Shown here: positions 57,793 through 64,000 of the stretch, piece by piece
Layout of the letters: every line of letters begins with the position of its first letter
How positions within the stretch are numbered: position 1 is the stretch's first letter
Assembly: GCA_019321725.1 (NCBI GenBank)
Contig: CM033118.1
Span: forward strand, 9,946,071 to 10,010,070
Length of the DNA: 64,000 nt
Source: Paulownia fortunei
Lineage: Eukaryota; Streptophyta; Magnoliopsida; Lamiales; Paulowniaceae
Reading direction: 5' to 3'
Made by a program: the position numbers and the translations under genes
Notes under the pieces: model-generated
Seen by the model: only the letters and a program-made list of their open reading frames with translations
What the model was told of the DNA's origin: nothing
Database searches by the model: none

Positions 57793-58526
57793 ATGGACAA
57801 ACTAGCTGATGTTGAGCCTTCTAACATACAACTTTTTTGGAGATCCAAAAGGATCTCAAGGCCAGCTAAGAGGTATGGCTTTTTGTTAGAGAACAACAAG
57901 GAGAATCTCCACTTAGATAGTGATCTAAAGACTTATGAAGAGGCGATGTTTGACATCAATTTGGAAATTTATCAAGATACCATGCAATTCGAGATAGACA
58001 TCGTGCACTCCAACAAGGTATGGACCATGGTGGACCCACTAAGAGGATAGTTCCCATTAGTTGCAAATGGGTCTACAAGTAGAAGTTTGGAGTAAATGGA
58101 GAGGTAGTGACCTTCAAAGTATGACTGGTCGTGAAAGGTTACACTCAGAAGTAAGGAATTGATTATGAGGAGACCTTCTAGTGGTGAAGTTAGAATCCAT
58201 CCGAATACTACTTTCTATATATGCATATTGTGATTGCTGGATATGGTAGATGGATGTGAAGACCGTTTTCATTAATGGGCATATTAAGGAAGAGATCTTC
58301 ATGAAGCAGTCAAAAAGCTTCATATCTAGAGGGAGCGAGCAAAAGGTTTGCAAGCTCCATATATCCATTTATCGACTCAAGTAGGGTTCTTGAAGCTGGA
58401 ACATCCAGTTTGAGAAGACAATCAAATTGTTTGATTTCCATAAGAATACGGATAAACCTTTTATCTACAAGAAATTTAATGGGAGCACAGTGACAACTAT
58501 TGTATTATATGTTGACAAGATCCTAC
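57793..58526 (+). pseudogene. Element J reverse transcriptase, N-terminal part
   Basis: The open part 57793-58050 (85 aa) contains RSKRISRPAKRYGFLLEN and HSNKVWTMVDP, the block before RT. Then FPLVANGSTS-like, KELIMRRP and IYRLK-type remnants, WNIQFEKTIKLFDFHKNTD and the active-site box LYVDKILL (58508-58519) follow. The second Asp of YVDD is now Lys. At 58526 the gene is cut by the LTR of element I; the rest of RT and RNase H are not in the window. Confidence 0.83.
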
Positions 58527-60731
58527 TATTGGGTTCGCTATAATCGTAGGGGTATACGCAGCGGAAAATTAAAATTTTTATCAAATATAAATTTAACCCC
58601 TTTGATTCAAAAACAATTTTAACGATTGCGCTTATTCAAGTGAATATATAAATAAATATAAAATCGAATTATACCTTTCGTGCACTCCGGTTGTTGTAGG
58701 GAATGAAGCAATCAATTGCTTATCCTGGACTATCAGAACTCGCGGGGATCCAAGTGTCTCCCCTCTATCAGGTCCACAATACGGAAGAACAACACCAATC
58801 AAAAGGATTCGCTAGTATCCTTTTAATTGTTTATAAATCTAGAACAGGAGTATATTTTCAAGAATAATAAAGATTGATTCTTTAAATTCTTGAAACAATA
58901 ATATGAAGAGAATAACAAGAAACTGATTTTCTTTTTCTTTTTTTTCTTTTTTTGGAGAGTAAAAATAGAAGACTTTAAACAAAATATTTTTGCTCAAATT
59001 TTTGAATTGAATTATGTAATTTTCACCCATCATATATATAGAGTTGAAAATTTTAATCCTTTTCCAACTCTTGGAAAGTTTTTCAATTTTGAACTATTTC
59101 AAAACCTTATCTTGGAAGGATTCCAAATCTTCCAAGAACTCTTTTTTTTTCTCTCTTCTCATTGTTTATGGACTAATTTGAGACTATATTAATCATCAAA
59201 ATTGTCTATATACATTGTTGATATTAATTTGAACTTTTTAAATAATATCAAGATAGATATATATCATATATATATATACTATAATTATATTAAATCTTAG
59301 TAGCCTATTTTATCCAATAAAATTGGTCACTATATTTATTTATCTATAAATATATTAATTAAATAAATCATATTTATTTAATTTATTCTGTTCATACTTT
59401 AGTGAGCTTCTTAAGTGATCCACATTTATTTTGGGTTTGAACTTAAAAATCCCCAAATCAATTCAATTGATTCAATTCCAATTTAATCAATCCAATTGAT
59501 TAATTTAATTTACTCCAATTGGGCTTCCTAATCAAATTAGGTTCAATTAAATAATCTAATTACTTAATTGAGTAATTTAATTTAACTATTAAATTAAATA
59601 AAACCCTTAATTAATTAATTGGTTAGTATTAATTAATTATTTTTCAACCATTGGATAAAATCTAAAATTAAAAATGTTACTTTTCATAAAGATGTGTGAC
59701 CCTCTTATGTTCACTACTAAACTAGTAGTGAGTTTGCAACATTTGCAACTTATGAATAACAATTATTCCAATTAATTAATCTGTTTGGAATCAATTCCTT
59801 AATTCCAAGAACCTCACTATCCATGAAAACACCTAGCAAGTAATCATGGCAAACTAATTTTAGATGAAATAACGAGTAAACCTATTTTAGTTGCGAGTAC
59901 CATACACGTACGGTCATTTTGACAACTAATCTCCTGATTGAATCTAAGATATGGATTATAAGTCGAAACCCTAAATAATTCAATAACTGTGATCCCATTT
60001 CAAATTCCAATGATTCTTGATGAATCACAATTCATACTGCCTTGCCAAGGTCTTTGAATCACGAACTATGAAAACACAGGAGATTCCCTTATTTAAAAAG
60101 ACAAGTGTCGAATTCTATGTTGGCCACTGACAAACCTCAATGCACACCAGTGCAACACCCAACATACCCCCTTTGTGATTGTCAAGCAATCAGAAGATAT
60201 ATCAAAGTGTTGCAGGATGCACACAAGGCTTCCATCGTGCCTCAAGTTTGAGGACTAGTCGTGTACTATCGCAATATAGAAATTCTTATTTCGACGGGCA
60301 AAGTCTCCAACTAAGAATTCCTTGCGGGCCATATTCGATGTACTTGTTCCCTAACAAGCACCCACATATATGCACTTATGTCTCTATGCTAGTGCCAATG
60401 AAATGTGATATTCTCGTCTCATGAGCATGCATTATATGTACGAGTCTTACTAAACTATTTGATGTCCCATTTGAAAAAGCTCTCGACTCGGAACTTATTT
60501 AAGACCAAAGCCTTAGAGGCATGTTTCATGATCGCCATCATATGTGCGACCATGCCCCGTAGCTAAATTTGGTCTAAGGACTTTATCTAATGTGCAGAAA
60601 TAAAAAATGCAAGACATAAGATAAAGAAAATACATTTTTATTAATATGATTCTCAATAAGATTGTTTTTACAAAAGCAAAAGAGTATAATACACCCAATC
60701 TAATTAGGGCATTGGGAATCGTACTCTAACA
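58527..60731 (-). repeat. Element I 3' LTR (2205 bp)
   Basis: The minus strand starts TGTTAGAGTACGATTC (60731) and ends GCGAACCCAATA (58527), one change from the expected ...CCCAACA. It contains the TTAATTAA-rich block (59460-59640) and a TATATATA stretch near 59033-59040. Open frames on either strand here (for example 60179-60424) are not genes. Confidence 0.9.
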
Positions 60732-60748
60732 ATCTTCCACTTGCCCTA
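60732..60748 (-). other. Element I polypurine tract
   Basis: The minus strand reads AGGGCAAGTGGAAGAT before TGTTAGAG. Counterpart of the tract of C. Confidence 0.8.
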
Positions 60749-61559
60749 GCTCCAATTGCCCATGTATCTAAGGCCCATCTTCTCAAGATGTCCGTCAAAT
60801 ATCTTTTGTGTTAAGGCTTAGTAAGTGGGTCTGCTATATTTTTTGTTGAGGTAACTCAATCCACAATGACGTCGTCTCTACCAATGATCTCTCTAATCAA
60901 GTGATATCGTCTCATTATGTGCTTGGATCTTTGATGAGATCTTGGCTCTTTTGCTTGCGCAATAGCTCCATTATTATCACAGTAAATCATAACTGGATTA
61001 ACAATGGATGGAATTACACCCAACCCTTGGATGAAATTTCTAATCCAAACAACTTCTTTTGCTGCATCTGATGCAGTAATATATTCAGCTTCGGTGGTAG
61101 AGTCTGCAGTCGTCTCTTGCTTGGAACTCTTTCAACTGACCGCACCACCATTCAAGGTGAATATGTATCCGGACATGGACTTTGAGTCATTTATATTGGA
61201 CTGAAAACTAGAGTCTTATATCCCTCCAGTTTTAGTTCTCCATTGCCGTATATTAGAAAGATATCCTTAGTCCTTCTCAAGTACTTGAGGATCATCTTAA
61301 CAGCTTTCCAGTGTTCTTCCCCTGGATTAGATTGATCTCTGCTTGTGACACTCTCATGTGCTATATCAGGCCTTATACATAACATTGCATACATTATGCT
61401 CCCTATTGCAGAAGCATAAGGTATGCGAGCCATCCTTTCTCTCTCTTCAATTATCTTAGGAGACATAACTTTAGAGAGTGAAACCCCATGACTCATAGGT
61501 AGGAATCGTCTCTTGGATTCCTCCATACTAAACCTTTTTAGCACTTTGTCTATGTACAT
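60749..61559 (-). pseudogene. Element I RT C-terminal part and RNase H
   Basis: The open part 61191-61559 (122 aa) has MYIDKVLKRFSMEESKRRFLP, HGVSLSKVMSPK, YASAIGSIMYAMLCIRPDIA, HWKAVKMILKYLRRTKD and LIYGNGELKLEGY. After a frameshift near 61200, FTLNGGAVSWKSSKQETTADSTTEAEY, MIYCDNNGAIAQAKEPRSHQ and IADPLTKPLT are readable to about 60815. RNase H catalytic acids in TEAEY and CDNNG are kept; the first DADWAGD block is degraded. Confidence 0.87.
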
Positions 61560-61562
61560 GGA

Positions 61563-62258
61563 CTAGGATAGTCCGATCATCCTTCTGGATCTATCTTTAT
61601 AGATCTTTATCCCTAGAATAAAAGATGCATCTCCTAAGTCCTTCATGGAAAACTGATTAGATAACCAAGTCATCATTAACTGCAACATCCCTACATCATT
61701 CCCAATGAGTAGGATGTCAGCAACGTAGAGCACAACAAATGTAACTGCACTCCCACTAACCTTCTTGTAGACACATGGTTCATCTGGGTTCTTATGAAAG
61801 TCAAATATTTTGATCGTTTCATCAAATCGGATGTTCCAACTTCTCGAAGCTTGTTTGAGTCCATAAATGGATCTCTGGAACTTGCAAACATTTTGCTCGC
61901 TCCCGCTGGATATGAAGCCTTTTGGCTGCTTCACAGAGATCTCTTCCTTAATGTTTCCATTAAGGAAAGCGGTCTTCACATCCATTTGCCATATCTCATA
62001 GTCATAATATGCAGATATGGCTAACAGTATCCGTATAGATTTAAGCATCGCTACTGGTGAGAAAGTTTCCTCATAATCAATTCCTTGCTTCTGAGTATAA
62101 CCTTTTGCTACCAATCGTGCCTTATAGGTCGCTACCTCTCTATCTACTCCAAGCTTCTGCTTGTAGACCCATTTGCAGCCAATGGGAATAATTCCCTGTG
62201 TTGGGTCCACCAAAATCCATACCTTGTTAGAGTACATAGAGTCCATTTCAGACTGCAT
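61563..62258 (-). pseudogene. Element I reverse transcriptase (231-aa frame)
   Basis: One open frame: [115 protein letters not shown] and the active-site box [12 protein letters not shown]. The box has Ala for the first catalytic Asp (61716-61727), so the enzyme would be inactive although the frame is otherwise clean. It ends at a stop before SMYIDK, where the reading continues in the next open part. Confidence 0.93.
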
Positions 62259-63495
62259 AGCTTCTTGCCACTTCTTCGAAGGGGAGTCCCTCTTCTTTGT
62301 TCTCTAACAACAAGTTGTACCTCTTAGGTACCCTTGAGACCCTTTTGGATCTTCGAAGAGATTGTGCATTAGAGGGTCTAGCATCAGCTGGTGTACTATT
62401 TACTGCGTCAGTTGGGGTGTTATGTGGTTTTTGAACCTCTTCAAGTTCTACGACCTTGCCACTTCCATCTAAAAGAAATTCTTCTTCAAGGAAGGTAGCA
62501 TTCCTCGAAACAAACACCCTTTGTTCCGTAGCATCATAGAAATAGTATCCAATAGACTCCTTTGGATACCCCACAAACTTGCATAAGCTGGATCTCATAT
62601 CCAACTTATCTCCCACTAGTTGCTTCACATAAGCAGCACACCCGCATACCCTAAAGTATTTATAGGAAGGTGTCTTTCCATACCACATCTCATATGGTGT
62701 TTTGGGCATGGCTTTGGATGGCACCCTATTTAATAGGTATGCTACCGTTTCTAAGACATAGCCCCAGAATGAAAAAGGTAATGAAGTGAAGCTCATTATA
62801 GATCGAACCATGTCCAACAAGGTTCGATTCTTGCATTCCGCAACTCCATTGAGTTGGAGAGTAGCAGAAGAAGTCCATTGTGAGAGAATCCCATTCTCTT
62901 TTAGATAATTTAAAAATTATGTGCTTAAGTATTCACCTCCTCGATCAGATCGAAAAGTTTTTATACTTATTCCAGTTTGTTTCTCTACTTCAGTTCTGAA
63001 TTCTTTGAACTTTTCAAATACTTCAGACTTGTACCTTAAAAGGTACACAAAACCATACCTAGAGAAGTCATCGGTAAAGGTTAAAAAATAGTTATAGTTC
63101 TCACGGGCACTAACATTTAGTGGGCCGCATACATCTGTATGAATCAAATCCAATAGATGCTTGGCTCACTCTACTTGTCCAACAAATGGAGATTTGGTCA
63201 TCTTTCCTTTAAGGCAGAATTCACAAGTTGGTAGTTCTTGCTCTTTCGTTAGATCAAGCAATTGTGCCAATTTGTTAATCATTTTCTCAGAAATATGTCC
63301 TAATCTTGCGTGCCACAGGCTCATTGAACTATGATTATCTAATTTTCTCTTATTTTGTTGAATTGTAAAAATGGGGTTATGGGGAGTAATAGTATATAAA
63401 AAATTCATCAAAGTACCAGAATATATAAAATCAGAACGTTTGAAAATGGAACAATTTCTATTCTCAATGGTAAATCTAAAACCTTCTCTATCCAA
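62259..63495 (-). pseudogene. Element I GAG-pre-integrase and integrase
   Basis: Three open parts separated by single stops. 63166-63495 has SMSLWHARLGHISEKMINKL and the Cys pair CEFCLKGK (pre-integrase zinc region intact). 62917-63153 has DLIHTDVCGPLNVSAREN, NYFLTFTDDFSRYGFVYLL and RSDRGGEYLST (first two acids). 62248-62820 begins MLDMVRSIMSF just after GVAECKNRT (Glu kept), with FWGYVLETVAYLLNRVPSK, KTPYEMWYGK, KFVGYPKESIGYYFYD, then the acidic linker and RSKRVSRVPKRY. Catalytic triad intact. Confidence 0.93.
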
Positions 63496-64000
63496 AACTG
63501 GAATAGAGATAATGTTCTTAATAATATCCGAAATAAAAAGACAATTATTTCAAACTATTACATAACCATTCTCTAAAGGCAGATTAACAGTCCCTATAGC
63601 TAATGCAGCAACTCTTGCTCTATTTCCCATCCTAAGGACCGTCTCTCCTCCATCCAGTTTCCTACTTCTTGCCATTATCTGCAAATCATTGCAAATACAA
63701 ATATGTGAGCCACAACCGGTATCTAATACCCAAGAAGTATTGTTAACCGACAAGTTAACTTCAACAAAATATATACCTGAACTCTTCAGGCTTGCAAGAT
63801 ACTCATTGCAATTCCTCTTCCAGTGCCCTGGTTTGTAGCAGTAATGACACTTGTCATTGGCTTGAGAAGAAACCTTTTTGACACCGCCCTTAGCTTTTAG
63901 CTTGTTGGGTTTAGAGGAACCCTTTCCTTTCTTCTTTCTTTTCTTGGGCTTTTTAGCCTTTGATCTGGAAGAAGATCCAACAAACAGAGTCGGCTTGTCC
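63496..64000 (-). pseudogene. Element I protease and gag C-terminus
   Basis: The open part 63550-63753 gives protease: SVNNTSWVLDTGCGSHICI with an intact DTG, and MGNRARVAALAIGTVNLPLE. Upstream on the minus strand (63754-64000) the gag C-terminus reads LFVGSSSRSKAKKPKKRKKK, then SSKPNKLKAKGGVKK and a complete zinc knuckle CHYCYKPGHWKRNC (near 63805-63850). The gag start is outside the window. The gag-to-protease reading is continuous here as in the family. Confidence 0.9.

Larger units (their letters stand above)
52192..58526 (+). mobile_element. Element J: Ty1/copia retrotransposon of the C family, both ends disrupted
   Basis: LTR lacking its first ~110 bp (52192-54008), long leader, gag, protease, integrase and RT up to the active site, where element I begins (58527). 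The LTR reading begins at GTTAGAGAACAAG, the point that lies about 110 bp inside the C LTR, directly after the end of F. F therefore inserted in, or recombined with, this LTR. Frames are heavily broken; J is one of the older elements. Confidence 0.87.
58527..64000 (-). mobile_element. Element I: minus-strand Ty1/copia retrotransposon, runs off the window
   Basis: 3' LTR (58527-60731), polypurine tract, RNase H, RT, integrase, protease and the end of gag, all on the minus strand in copia order. It is inserted in the RT gene of J. Coding parts are much better preserved than in C and J: zinc knuckle, protease DTG and integrase D, D, E are intact, but the RT box is YVAD. The 5' LTR and right target duplication are outside the window. 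Confidence 0.92.

Noticed and set aside
1..64000. Search for host genes, tRNAs, rRNA, viral insertions, CRISPR-like arrays or a new defence-type system
   Set aside because: All recognisable coding blocks are Ty3/gypsy or Ty1/copia gag/pol. Primer-site matches to tRNA 3' ends are retrotransposon primer sites, not tRNA genes. No regularly spaced repeat array and no pararetrovirus-type gene order was seen.

Overview
This window looks like repeat-dense plant nuclear DNA, probably pericentromeric or other heterochromatin of an angiosperm with an AT-rich genome. I see no host gene, tRNA, rRNA or CRISPR array. Almost every base can be assigned to LTR retrotransposons of three kinds: Ty3/gypsy Athila-like (elements A, B, D), Ty3/gypsy Tekay/Del-like (E, F and a solo LTR of the F family) and Ty1/copia (C, G, I and J from one family, plus H, which is SIRE/Maximus-like). 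Plant origin rests on the lineages, the primer sites (tRNA-Asp type for Athila, initiator-Met type for the others) and plant-typical gag/pol motifs. The species cannot be told.

Layout. 1-14350: A, a plus-strand Athila element, interrupted by B, a minus-strand Athila element (1805-8321). A 7.26-kb tandem duplication follows B. It repeats A integrase (8322-9065) and holds a complete solo LTR of the B family (9066-10693, target duplication GACAT). A then ends with its integrase C-terminus, long 3' region, polypurine tract and 3' LTR (12699-14350). 14354-39112: D, a second plus-strand Athila element. Its RT gene is split by copia element C (15614-32826, target duplication ATATG). The 3' LTR of C is itself split by gypsy element E (24836-32231, minus strand, target duplication CAACC). 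The LTR region of D is split by a 2.84-kb solo LTR of the F family (36036-38876, target duplication CCTTG). 39113-42017: copia H (minus), cut by copia LTR fragment G. 42018-52191: F, the best preserved element, with a 5' LTR lacking its first ~317 bp. 52192-58526: copia J (plus), cut inside its RT gene by copia I (minus), which runs off the window end.

The genes are gag-protease-integrase-RT-RNase H (copia) or gag-protease-RT-RNase H-integrase (gypsy) modules. They would once have worked together in a cytoplasmic particle to copy element RNA into DNA and insert it. Nearly all are now broken by stops, frameshifts, deletions or changes of catalytic residues. The most informative content is structural: four exact 5-bp target duplications, a microhomology duplication junction, a solo LTR that appears to record its own crossover point, and a copia element with two LTR-plus-primer-site units in a row. 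I found no evidence of an undescribed gene system. Identity estimates are by eye, not from an alignment program.
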